This document shows, piece after piece, positions 4,158 to 11,846 of a stretch of 12,075 bases of DNA. The notes under the pieces were generated by a model, which made no database searches, was not told the origin of the DNA, and worked only from the letters and a program-made list of their open reading frames with translations. Both the position numbers and the translations under genes were made by a program. The first letter of the stretch is position 1, and each line of letters begins with the position of its first letter. The stretch covers positions 1-12,075 of the forward strand of contig DAIDAS010000433.1 in the NCBI GenBank assembly GCA_027310505.1, written 5' to 3'. Origin of the DNA: a bacterium (GTDB lineage: Bacteria; Pseudomonadota; Gammaproteobacteria; Burkholderiales; Methylophilaceae).

Positions 4158-7100
4158 ATGCGCCTGACCCACTTAAAACTCGCCGGATTCAAATCTTTTG
4201 TCGATCCGACCACCTTGCACATTCATGGGCAGCGCGTCGGCGTCGTCGGCCCCAATGGGTGCGGCAAGTCCAACGTGATGGAGTCCATCCGCTGGGTGCT
4301 TGGCGAATCCAGCGCGAAGGAGATGCGCGGCGATTCGATGCAGGACGTGATTTTCAATGGCTCAGGCAACCGCAAGCCAGTCTCCCGCGCCAGCGTGGAA
4401 CTGCTGTTCGACAACAGCCTGGGCGGCGCATCCGGCGAGTGGTCGCAGTATGCCGAGATTTCGGTCAAGCGCGTGCTGCAACGCGACAGCGGATCCAGCT
4501 ATTACATCAATAATACCCATGTACGGCGTCGTGATGTGGCCGACCTGTTTCTTGGCACCGGCCTCGGCGGTCGTGCTTATGCCATCATCGGCCAGAACAC
4601 CATTTCGCGTATCGTCGAAGCGAAACCCGAAGAGCTGCGCGTGTTCCTTGAGGAGGCCGCCGGCATTTCCAAGTACAAGGAACGCCGCCGCGAGACCGAA
4701 CTGCGTCTGCGCGACACGCGCGAAAACCTGACACGCGTGGAAGATATCCGACGCGAACTCGACAAACAGGTCGCGCGGCTGGAATCGCAGGCGCAGGTGG
4801 CTCAACAATACCATCAGCTGAAGGAATTGCTCGGCATCGCCCAAGGCCAGTTCTGGTTGCTGAAAAAGCGCGATGCCGCGCTGGCATGGGAAAAATCCCA
4901 GCGTCAGGCCGAGCGCCTTGCGAACGATCTTGAGGCGCAGGTCGCCCAGTTGCGCAAGGCCGAGAGCGAGCTGGAACAACTGCGGCTGGAGCACTATTCT
5001 GGCGGTGAAGCGGTACAGGCTGCACAGGGCCGATATTACGAGGCGAATGCGCAGGTTTCCACATTGGGGCAAGCGCTGCGCCACGCACAGGAGAACCACG
5101 AGCGGCTGGCTGCGCAGCTTGCACAGATGGCTGCCGAGCAGGAGAAATCCGGTGCGCAAAAGCTCGAGTATGAACGGCAGCTGGTACAGCAGCGCGTGCT
5201 ACATGAGGAAGCTGTGCTGGATGCGGCAAAATCACAGCAAGCCTTGAGTTTTGCTCGCGAGTCGTTGCCAAGGTGCGAGCAGGCCCAGCGTGACGCACAA
5301 GCTGCTTTCGGCCAGATTCAGACTGCGATCTTGCAGGCTGAACAGCAAGTCCAGCTGGAGCGAACGCATCTTGAGCACGCGAGAAAATCCTTGGGGGAAA
5401 TCGCTAATCGCCAGCAGCGACTGGCTGAAGATGAGAAGCGACTGGTACTGCCGGATGCTGCGCTGGTCGCCCAAAAAGAGAGTGAAAGCAGCGCCCTGCA
5501 GGCAACGTTGGCGGCGCTTGATGCTGAACTGGTGCAGCTGGGTCAATCAGAGCAGGCTCAGTCCGAGGGTCTCAAGGTGCAGCAGCACACAGCACAACAG
5601 CAGGCTCGGCATATCGCACAAGTGGAGGCGCAACTCGCCGCGTTGCAGAAGCTGCAGCAAGCCTTGGGCCACGAAGGTCGGCTTGATGCCTGGCTCGGGC
5701 GCCAACAGATCGATAGCAAGCAACGCTTGTGGCAATTCGTCAGGGTTGAACCGGGGTTTGAAACCGCGCTGGAGGCTCTGCTAGGCAATCGACTCAATGC
5801 CATGATGAGCACGAGTTGCAGTGCCACAGAACGACCACCGGCGGCGGTCGTTCTGTGCAAGGATGGTGCCGATACGGCAAACATGACTGAGCATGCTGCC
5901 GGTTGGCGTTCGCTTGCCTCATGCGTCGGCATGAACGATTCTCGCGTAGGTGGCGTACTGTCAGACTGGCTGACTGGTGTCTGGCTGTTGCCTGAGGGTG
6001 ATGATGTCGAAACCGCCAGAGCGCGATTGGGTGCCGGCGAATTGCTGGTCAACCGTGATGGCGATATGTTTACCCGGTACAGCGTTTCTTACTATGTGCC
6101 GCAATCTGGCCTGCACGGGGTGCTGGAGCGGCAGCGTGAACTGGTGCAGATCGAGAGCGAATTGCCCTCCTTCAAGCTGGAGCATCAGCGGCAGGAGGCG
6201 CTATTGGTGGATGCCGAGCGTCAATTGCACGAATTGCGTCGCCAGGTCAGCGAAAAGCAGCATCTGCAGCGGCAGAAGACTTCTTCGCTGCATGCATTGC
6301 GGATGGACGTGCAGCGTTTGCAGCAGCAATTGCAGCATGCATTGGACCGGCAGCAGCAATTGACGGCAGAGCAGACACGCCTGGCGCAACAAAAAGCAGA
6401 AGCCGAAGGGCAGATGGTTGACCGGGAGCAGGCGATACAGGCATTGCAAGACAGCAATTTGTCCTTGCGTCAGCAGCGCGAAGGGGCGGGGCAGGTTCGT
6501 CAGCAGGCGGAGAATGCCCTCAGGCAGGCGCGAGACCGATTGCTGGAAGCAGAGCGTAGCGCCCAGCAGCAGGCTTTTTCAGAAAAATTAATAACAAATA
6601 ATATCAATGAGATAAAATCTAAAATTAAAGTCTTAGATGATAATTTCAGGTCACTGGAAATCCGTCATACCGAGGCCAAGGCCCAGTTGGCGCAATCTTC
6701 AGATGCGGCGCTGAAGTCGCAACTGGAACAGGCGCTGGGCATCCAGCGTCAGGCCGAGCAGGCACTGGCCGATGCCAGAAACGGACTGGCTGGCATTGAG
6801 CAACGCCTGCACGAAATGGAGCGCGGTCGCCTGCAGTCCGAGCAGCAACTTCATCCGTTACGTGACAAGCTAGAGCAGTCGCGCTTGCAGGAGCAGCAAA
6901 CCCGCCTGCATTTCGAGTATTGTACAGAGCAACTCTCTGCAGCCGGTATCGACGAAACCGTACTGGAAGAGGGGCTGGAAAAATCAGCCAAGGCCGCTGA
7001 TATGGAGCGGTGCGGCCAAGAACTGGAAGCGCAGATTGCCGAACTTGGTGCAGTCAATCTTGCTGCGATTCAAGAACTTGCGAGCGAACGTGAACGCAAG

Positions 7101-7667
7101 GCCTATCTGGACAGCCAGTCGCAAGATCTGGAGCAGGCCATTGCCACGTTGGAAGAAGCGATCCACCGTATCGACAAGGAAACACGCAGCCGCCTGCAGT
7201 ATACCTATGACGAAGCCAATCGCCATTTCAATGAGCTGTTCCAGACCCTGTTCGGCGGCGGCCAGGCGCAACTTCAGCTGCTTGGGGATGAGATTCTTGA
7301 CACCGGTGTGCAGGTCTTCGCGCAGCCGCCCGGCAAGAAAAACAGTACCATCCACCTGCTTTCTGGCGGTGAGAAGGCGCTGACGGCCATGGCGCTGGTG
7401 TTTGCGCTGTTCCGCCTCAACCCTGCGCCGTTCTGCCTGATGGATGAGGTAGACGCCCCGTTGGATGACAGCAATACCGAGCGCTTTTGCGCATTGGTGC
7501 GTAAGATGTCGGAGCGCACGCAGTTCATGTTCGTCAGTCATAACAAAATCACCATGGAAATGGCGCAGCAGCTGATCGGTGTCACAATGCAGGAATCCGG
7601 TGTGTCACGTATTGTAGAAGTTGATATGGAAGCAGCACTTCGGATGCAAACGGAACCGGCTGTGTGA
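4158..7667 (+). CDS. smc: Chromosome segregation/condensin ATPase SMC
   Basis: SMC is the core of bacterial condensin, which with ScpA and ScpB organises and helps separate the chromosome. The 1169-residue length is normal. The N-terminal head has Walker A GPNGCGKSN (31-39). Long Gln/Glu/Arg-rich coiled coils run from about 165 to 500 and about 660 to 1010, around a hinge at about 504-655. The C-terminal head has the signature LSGGEKAL (from 1068) and Walker B FCLMDEVDAPLDD (from 1092). The ATG at 4158 was chosen because MRLTHLKLAGFKSF is the conserved SMC start; the open frame extends 67 codons further up through queF without resemblance. No Shine-Dalgarno is evident. A strikingly AT-rich patch encodes residues about 808-831. 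The stop overlaps a GTG (GTGA at 7664-7667) upstream of zipA. Confidence 0.97.
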   Translation: MRLTHLKLAGFKSFVDPTTLHIHGQRVGVVGPNGCGKSNVMESIRWVLGESSAKEMRGDSMQDVIFNGSGNRKPVSRASVELLFDNSLGGASGEWSQYAEISVKRVLQRDSGSSYYINNTHVRRRDVADLFLGTGLGGRAYAIIGQNTISRIVEAKPEELRVFLEEAAGISKYKERRRETELRLRDTRENLTRVEDIRRELDKQVARLESQAQVAQQYHQLKELLGIAQGQFWLLKKRDAALAWEKSQRQAERLANDLEAQVAQLRKAESELEQLRLEHYSGGEAVQAAQGRYYEANAQVSTLGQALRHAQENHERLAAQLAQMAAEQEKSGAQKLEYERQLVQQRVLHEEAVLDAAKSQQALSFARESLPRCEQAQRDAQAAFGQIQTAILQAEQQVQLERTHLEHARKSLGEIANRQQRLAEDEKRLVLPDAALVAQKESESSALQATLAALDAELVQLGQSEQAQSEGLKVQQHTAQQQARHIAQVEAQLAALQKLQQALGHEGRLDAWLGRQQIDSKQRLWQFVRVEPGFETALEALLGNRLNAMMSTSCSATERPPAAVVLCKDGADTANMTEHAAGWRSLASCVGMNDSRVGGVLSDWLTGVWLLPEGDDVETARARLGAGELLVNRDGDMFTRYSVSYYVPQSGLHGVLERQRELVQIESELPSFKLEHQRQEALLVDAERQLHELRRQVSEKQHLQRQKTSSLHALRMDVQRLQQQLQHALDRQQQLTAEQTRLAQQKAEAEGQMVDREQAIQALQDSNLSLRQQREGAGQVRQQAENALRQARDRLLEAERSAQQQAFSEKLITNNINEIKSKIKVLDDNFRSLEIRHTEAKAQLAQSSDAALKSQLEQALGIQRQAEQALADARNGLAGIEQRLHEMERGRLQSEQQLHPLRDKLEQSRLQEQQTRLHFEYCTEQLSAAGIDETVLEEGLEKSAKAADMERCGQELEAQIAELGAVNLAAIQELASERERKAYLDSQSQDLEQAIATLEEAIHRIDKETRSRLQYTYDEANRHFNELFQTLFGGGQAQLQLLGDEILDTGVQVFAQPPGKKNSTIHLLSGGEKALTAMALVFALFRLNPAPFCLMDEVDAPLDDSNTERFCALVRKMSERTQFMFVSHNKITMEMAQQLIGVTMQESGVSRIVEVDMEAALRMQTEPAV

Positions 7668-7669
7668 CA

Positions 7670-7675
7670 TATAAT
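7670..7675 (+). promoter_or_regulatory. Perfect -10 hexamer between smc and zipA
   Basis: TATAAT lies just after the smc stop, 30 bases before the chosen zipA ATG, so a start near 7682 would give a leader of about 24 bases. No convincing -35 is present at 16-18 bases (7647-7652 reads CAAACG) and there is no TGn extension, so this is only a possible internal promoter. Confidence 0.25.
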
Positions 7676-7705
7676 CTTCTATTGGAAATTCTTGGATCCA
7701 GCAGC

Positions 7706-8983
7706 ATGTCGGATATGCAACTTTACCTGATCGCTCTTGGCGCGATCATCATCGCCGCAGTCATCCTGTTCAACTGGTGGCAGGAGCGGCGTTTAAGCCA
7801 GGATGCCATCCGGCGCTTTGACGGCCCGGTGGATGATGCCTTGATGGAAGATTTCCATATCGATCGGGATCGCCCGGTGGGGTTCGATGAAGAAGCCATC
7901 ATGATCGAGGAGCGGTTCGACATTCCGGACGAAGAACCGGCGCCGTTGTTGGCCGACTCCCTGCCGGAAGACATCCCGCTGGAAGACATCCCGGAAAACA
8001 CGCTGCTTTCGGAATTGCCCGGGGCTGCGCAGGAGGATTTGGTCGAAGAGCTGCCCCAGGAAACGCCGGAAGACACGCCGCCATTACAAGAGCCTCCATC
8101 TGCTGCCCCCCCCCTCCGGCAAGAGGTGGCGGCACCAGTCGCTTCCAATGCCAGCGATCTTCCGCCTGGTATGGATGAGCAGATTGACCTGATCGCGCTG
8201 GTCCATTTCAATGCCCCATTGACCGGGACGGCGCTGCGCGAAGCGCTCCAGCCGTTGCCAGGCTTCGACAAGACGACACAGTGGTCGGGCCGGGATGATT
8301 CCGGTGTCTGGCACGCGCTGACCAAGGATCAGGAACGCACGCAGTTTTACCGTATGGCATGCTCGCTGCAATTGGCCGATCGTTCCGGTGCAGTTTCGCG
8401 AGAGACGCTGCGCAAATTCCAGCTCAAGATTGAAACCGTGGCAGAAAACATCGGCGCGGAGCTCGAGTGGCGCGTAACGGGCGAACCGTTAAGCTACGCA
8501 GCGGAACTGGATCAGTTTTGCATCGACGTCGATGTCATGGTGGGGTTCCATATCGTGCATGGCAGCAACGGCCCTTTTGCCGCGACCAAGTTGCGCGGCA
8601 TTGCCGAGGCTGGCGGCATGAAGCTGCATGAGGATGGCACATTTCATTCCCAATCGGAAAATGGCGAAACGTCGTTCACCCTTGTCAATCATGACCAGCG
8701 CCCGTTTACTCCGGAGCTTCTGCGCACGGCATTCATCCGTGGCATCAGTTTCCAGATGGACGTTCCCCGAGTCAGAAACTGCCCCGAGGCCTTCAATCAA
8801 ATGGTGCTGCTGGCGCGCAAGATGGAAAGTAGCCTGGGTGGCATGCTGATTGACGACAACCAGCAACCGTTGAACACCGAGTCGATGGATAAAATCCGTG
8901 AGCAGTTGCGCATCATCTACGCCAAGATGGTCGCTCGGAGCATCATTCCCGGCAGCCCCTCGGCACTGCGCCTGTTCTCCTGA
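7706..8983 (+). CDS. zipA: Cell division protein ZipA (FtsZ-binding membrane anchor)
   Basis: ZipA tethers FtsZ to the inner membrane at the division site. The 425-residue protein has a short N-terminus followed by one membrane helix (about 5-23, including LYLIALGAIIIAAVIL). An acidic and proline-rich linker (about 30-155) follows, with ED-I-P repeats. Then come a ZipA_C-like region at about 160-272 and a better match to the FtsZ-binding domain at about 275-410, including GFHIVHGSNGPF, ISFQMDVPRV and LGGMLIDDNQQPLN. This is longer than E. coli ZipA (328). The ATG at 7706 puts the membrane helix right at the N-terminus, as in known ZipA, with a GGA nearby at 7694. A GTG at 7664 overlapping the smc stop would add 14 residues. 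ligA starts 5 bases after its stop. Confidence 0.85.
   Translation: MSDMQLYLIALGAIIIAAVILFNWWQERRLSQDAIRRFDGPVDDALMEDFHIDRDRPVGFDEEAIMIEERFDIPDEEPAPLLADSLPEDIPLEDIPENTLLSELPGAAQEDLVEELPQETPEDTPPLQEPPSAAPPLRQEVAAPVASNASDLPPGMDEQIDLIALVHFNAPLTGTALREALQPLPGFDKTTQWSGRDDSGVWHALTKDQERTQFYRMACSLQLADRSGAVSRETLRKFQLKIETVAENIGAELEWRVTGEPLSYAAELDQFCIDVDVMVGFHIVHGSNGPFAATKLRGIAEAGGMKLHEDGTFHSQSENGETSFTLVNHDQRPFTPELLRTAFIRGISFQMDVPRVRNCPEAFNQMVLLARKMESSLGGMLIDDNQQPLNTESMDKIREQLRIIYAKMVARSIIPGSPSALRLFS
7966..7993 (+). repeat. Tandem 15-bp repeat in the zipA linker
   Basis: GGAAGACATCCCG occurs at 7966-7978 and again at 7981-7993 with a 15-base period, encoding EDIPLEDIPE. It probably reflects low-constraint expansion in the disordered acidic linker. 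Confidence 0.6.
8106..8114 (+). repeat. C9 homopolymer inside zipA
   Basis: Nine consecutive C lie in codons for A-P-P-L of the linker. The frame is intact at this length; gain or loss of one C would cut off both ZipA_C-like domains. Confidence 0.8.
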
Positions 8984-8988
8984 TACCC

Positions 8989-10878
8989 ATGACGGTTCCA
9001 GAGCAAGTCAGGCAGCGGGCACAGGCGCTGCGCACTGAAATCGCCCACCACGATTACCTCTATTACGTGCTCGATGCGCCGGAAGTGCCGGACAGCGAAT
9101 ACGACCGGCTATTTCGCGAACTGCAGACACTGGAGTCTGAATATCCGGCGCTCATGACTCCGGATTCGCCCACTCAGCGCGTGGGTGGGCAGGCAGCCCG
9201 GGTGTTTGCCAGCGTAACGCACCGCCAGCCCATGCTGTCGCTCAGCAACGCCTTCGAGGAAGAAGAGGCGGCTGCGTTCGATCGGCGCGTGCGTGAAGCA
9301 TTAGGTATGGACCATGTGGAATACGCCGTGGAACCGAAATTCGATGGCCTCGCCATCAGCCTGGTTTATGAAAACGGTTTTTTTGTGCAGGCCGCCACGC
9401 GCGGTGACGGCTACACTGGAGAAGATGTCACGGCCAACGTGCGGACGATCCGTGCCATCCCCATGCGCCTGGAAGCGCAATCGCCGCCGTCGCTGCTGGA
9501 GGTGCGGGGCGAAGTATTGATGCTGAAGCGCGATTTCGAGCGCCTCAATCAACAACAGGAAGCCAATGGCGACAAGCTGTTCGCCAATCCGCGTAATGCA
9601 GCGGCAGGCAGCCTGCGCCAGCTTGACCCGAAAATCACCGCAAAACGCCCCTTGAGCTTCTTTGCCTATGGCATCGGGGCTACCGAAAACATCCCGTCGC
9701 TTGCCACGCATGGCGCCATGATGGACTTTCTGGCCAGCCTGCACCTGCCAGTCGCCAAAGAGCGCGGCGTGGTAACCGGGCTGGAGGGCTTGCTGGCCTA
9801 TTACCGCAACATCGGCGTACAGCGGCCTTCTCTGCCCTATGATATCGATGGCGTGGTGTACAAGGTCAACAGCCTGCGCCAGCAGCAGGAACTCGGATTT
9901 GTTTCGCGTGCGCCGCGTTTTGCTGTGGCGCACAAGTTCCCCGCCCAGGAGGCGTTGACCCTGGTTGAAGCCATCGACGTGCAAGTGGGGCGTACAGGCG
10001 CGATCACCCCGGTGGCCCGCCTGAAACCGGTTTTTGTCGGCGGCGTCACCGTCACCAACGCGACGCTGCACAACCAGGATGAAATCGACCGCAAGGATAT
10101 CCGCGTGGGCGATACCGTCAGCGTGCGTCGCGCTGGCGACGTGATACCGGAAGTCGTGCGCGCGTTGCCGGAAAGGCGTCCGGCCGACTCGCAACCTTAT
10201 AATCTGCTGGCCGCTATCCAGCATGTCTGTCCGGTATGCGGTTCGCATGCTGTGCGTCTGGACGATGAAGCCGTGGCGCGCTGCACGGGAGGTCTCTATT
10301 GTCCGGCGCAACGCAAGCAGGCAATTCTGCATTTTGCCTCACGCCGCGCCATGGATATCGAGGGCTTGGGCGACAAACTGGTGGAGCAACTGGTGGATAG
10401 TGGCCTCGTGAAGCGCCTGCCAGAGATCTATCGCCTTGATCTGGTCACGCTGGCCGGCCTTGAGCGCATGGGCGAAAAGTCCGCGCAGAACCTGCTGGAT
10501 GCACTGGAACGAAGCCGGAATATCCCTTTGGCGCGATTCATCTATGCGCTGGGTATCCGTAATGTCGGCGAGGCCACGGCCAAGGATCTGGCGCGTCATT
10601 TCGGCACGCTGGAAGCGCTGACGCAGGCGGATGCTGAAAATCTGCAGGCAGTCCCGGACGTGGGGCCCATCGTGGCAGAAAGCATACTGCAATTCTTCGC
10701 CGAGTCGCATAACCGTGATGTGCTGGAAATGTTGTGCAAACCACAACAGGAGGGCGGTGCGGGGATAGTGCTCGAGCGGAGCCCCGCAGCGGAGGCCACA
10801 GAACAGACACTGGTCGGCAAAACCTTTGTACTTACCGGCACGCTGCCTACCCTGAGTCGTGAGCAGCCAAGGAAATGA
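8989..10878 (+). CDS. ligA: NAD-dependent DNA ligase LigA, truncated in its BRCT domain by a frameshift
   Basis: LigA seals nicks in replication and repair using NAD. Visible parts are an Ia-type N-terminus (HHDYLYYVLDAPEVPDSEYD), the adenylated Lys117 in EPKFDG, the nucleotidyltransferase and OB regions (to about 400), a four-Cys zinc finger (C414, C417, C432, C438), and helix-hairpin-helix repeats (about 445-590). The start of a BRCT domain appears at about 605 (EQTLVGKTFVLTGTL). The frame stops early at 10876-10878 after SREQPRK. One missing G after 10866 explains this: with it restored, reading continues AKEMIETAGGKV to 11045, giving 685 residues, a normal LigA length. The catalytic core is intact, so the product may still be active. 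Whether the lesion is real or a sequencing error cannot be told here. Confidence 0.93.
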   Translation: MTVPEQVRQRAQALRTEIAHHDYLYYVLDAPEVPDSEYDRLFRELQTLESEYPALMTPDSPTQRVGGQAARVFASVTHRQPMLSLSNAFEEEEAAAFDRRVREALGMDHVEYAVEPKFDGLAISLVYENGFFVQAATRGDGYTGEDVTANVRTIRAIPMRLEAQSPPSLLEVRGEVLMLKRDFERLNQQQEANGDKLFANPRNAAAGSLRQLDPKITAKRPLSFFAYGIGATENIPSLATHGAMMDFLASLHLPVAKERGVVTGLEGLLAYYRNIGVQRPSLPYDIDGVVYKVNSLRQQQELGFVSRAPRFAVAHKFPAQEALTLVEAIDVQVGRTGAITPVARLKPVFVGGVTVTNATLHNQDEIDRKDIRVGDTVSVRRAGDVIPEVVRALPERRPADSQPYNLLAAIQHVCPVCGSHAVRLDDEAVARCTGGLYCPAQRKQAILHFASRRAMDIEGLGDKLVEQLVDSGLVKRLPEIYRLDLVTLAGLERMGEKSAQNLLDALERSRNIPLARFIYALGIRNVGEATAKDLARHFGTLEALTQADAENLQAVPDVGPIVAESILQFFAESHNRDVLEMLCKPQQEGGAGIVLERSPAAEATEQTLVGKTFVLTGTLPTLSREQPRK

Positions 10879-11045
10879 TTGAGACCGCGGGTGGCAAGGT
10901 GACTGGCAGCGTGTCCAAGAAAACCGACTATGTCGTAGTCGGGGAAGAGGCTGGCAGCAAGCTGGAAAAGGCACAGGCGCTCGGCATCCAGTTGCTGGAT
11001 GAAACCGCTTTCACCGAGATGTTGAGCGCGGAAAAGCCGCAATGA
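10866..11045 (+). pseudogene. ligA: Out-of-frame remainder of the LigA BRCT domain
   Basis: In the frame one base back from ligA, this stretch encodes AKEMIETAGGKV, then TDYVVVGEEAGSKLEKAQAL and a final LLDETAFTEML. This is a well-conserved LigA BRCT domain with the Gly pair and the VVG-E-GSKL-KA motif. It ends with TGA at 11043-11045, overlapping the cysQ ATG. No separate start or ribosome binding site is seen, so it is the detached end of ligA, not a gene. The absence of further lesions suggests a recent change or an error. Confidence 0.9.
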
Positions 11046-11833
11046 ATACATTCGCACTACAAGAGGTGGTTTCTATCGCACTTGATGCCGGCAGGGCCAT
11101 CATGGACGTCTATCGAGGCGAGATCGCGGTCAGTCGAAAAGAAGACGATTCGCCACTGACACAAGCCGACCTTGCCGCCCATCATGTGATCGAGGCGGGG
11201 TTGTCAGGCCTTGATAAAACAATTCCAGTAATTTCTGAAGAATCAACCTCAATTGATTATTCTGAAAGAAAAAAATGGAACAAATACTGGCTGGTCGATC
11301 CACTTGACGGGACGCGCGAATTCATCAAGCGCAATGGTGAATTTACGGTCAACATCGCGCTGATCGAAGGTCACCATCCCGTGCTTGGCGTGGTCTATGC
11401 GCCCGCGCTTGATCTGCTTTTCTTTGCGGCAAAAGGCGAGGGGGCTTACCGGCAAATGGATAGCAAGCCACCGCAGGCGATCCGCGCCCGAAAGTTCGAT
11501 CCGACCCAGGTCACGGTTGCAGGCAGTCGGTCGCACGCGGGAGCGCGGTTGCTGGGTTTCCTTGATCGCATTGGCCCACACATGCTGATCAGTATGGGCA
11601 GTTCGCTTAAGATCTGCCTGGTAGCTGAAGGTCGTGCCGACATATATCCGCGTCTGGGACCCACCTATGAATGGGATACTGCGGCAGCGCAATGCGTGCT
11701 GGAAGAAGCAAGGGGGCAACTGGTGGGAACTGATGGCCACGCTTTGCGGTATAACACCAAGGATTCCTTGCTGAATCCTGAATTTTTCGCCATAGGGGCG
11801 GAATCACGAAACTGGTCGAAATATCTTGATTAA
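11042..11833 (+). CDS. cysQ: 3'(2'),5'-bisphosphate nucleotidase CysQ
   Basis: CysQ removes the 3'-phosphate from PAP (and PAPS), recycling the by-product of sulfate activation. It belongs to the inositol monophosphatase superfamily of Mg-dependent, Li-sensitive enzymes. The 263-residue length is typical. Metal-binding motifs are visible: ISEES with E66-E67, DPLDGT with D86, D89 and T91, and WDTAAAQ with D212. No signal peptide is seen. The ATG overlaps the original ligA stop (ATGA), so translation was probably coupled to full-length LigA; the ligA frameshift would weaken that link. A short AT-rich island (about 11211-11280) encodes residues 58-79 including the ISEES motif. The next gene starts 13 bases after the TAA. 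The subfamily call (CysQ rather than another inositol-phosphatase relative) is likely. Confidence 0.9.
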   Translation: MNTFALQEVVSIALDAGRAIMDVYRGEIAVSRKEDDSPLTQADLAAHHVIEAGLSGLDKTIPVISEESTSIDYSERKKWNKYWLVDPLDGTREFIKRNGEFTVNIALIEGHHPVLGVVYAPALDLLFFAAKGEGAYRQMDSKPPQAIRARKFDPTQVTVAGSRSHAGARLLGFLDRIGPHMLISMGSSLKICLVAEGRADIYPRLGPTYEWDTAAAQCVLEEARGQLVGTDGHALRYNTKDSLLNPEFFAIGAESRNWSKYLD

Positions 11834-11846
11834 CGGACTGTATGAA

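Noticed and set aside
4362..5298. Minus-strand open frames of 237-265 codons opposite smc
   Set aside because: They shadow the conserved SMC head and coiled coil, with low-complexity compositions and no motif.
9301..10332. Long minus-strand open frame (343 codons) opposite ligA
   Set aside because: It is the antisense of a well-conserved LigA region, shows no recognisable domain, and is a by-product of GC-rich codon usage.
10858..10880. Programmed -1 frameshifting in ligA
   Set aside because: No X-XXY-YYZ slippery site or downstream stem-loop is seen, and LigA is not known to use recoding. A missing base is simpler.
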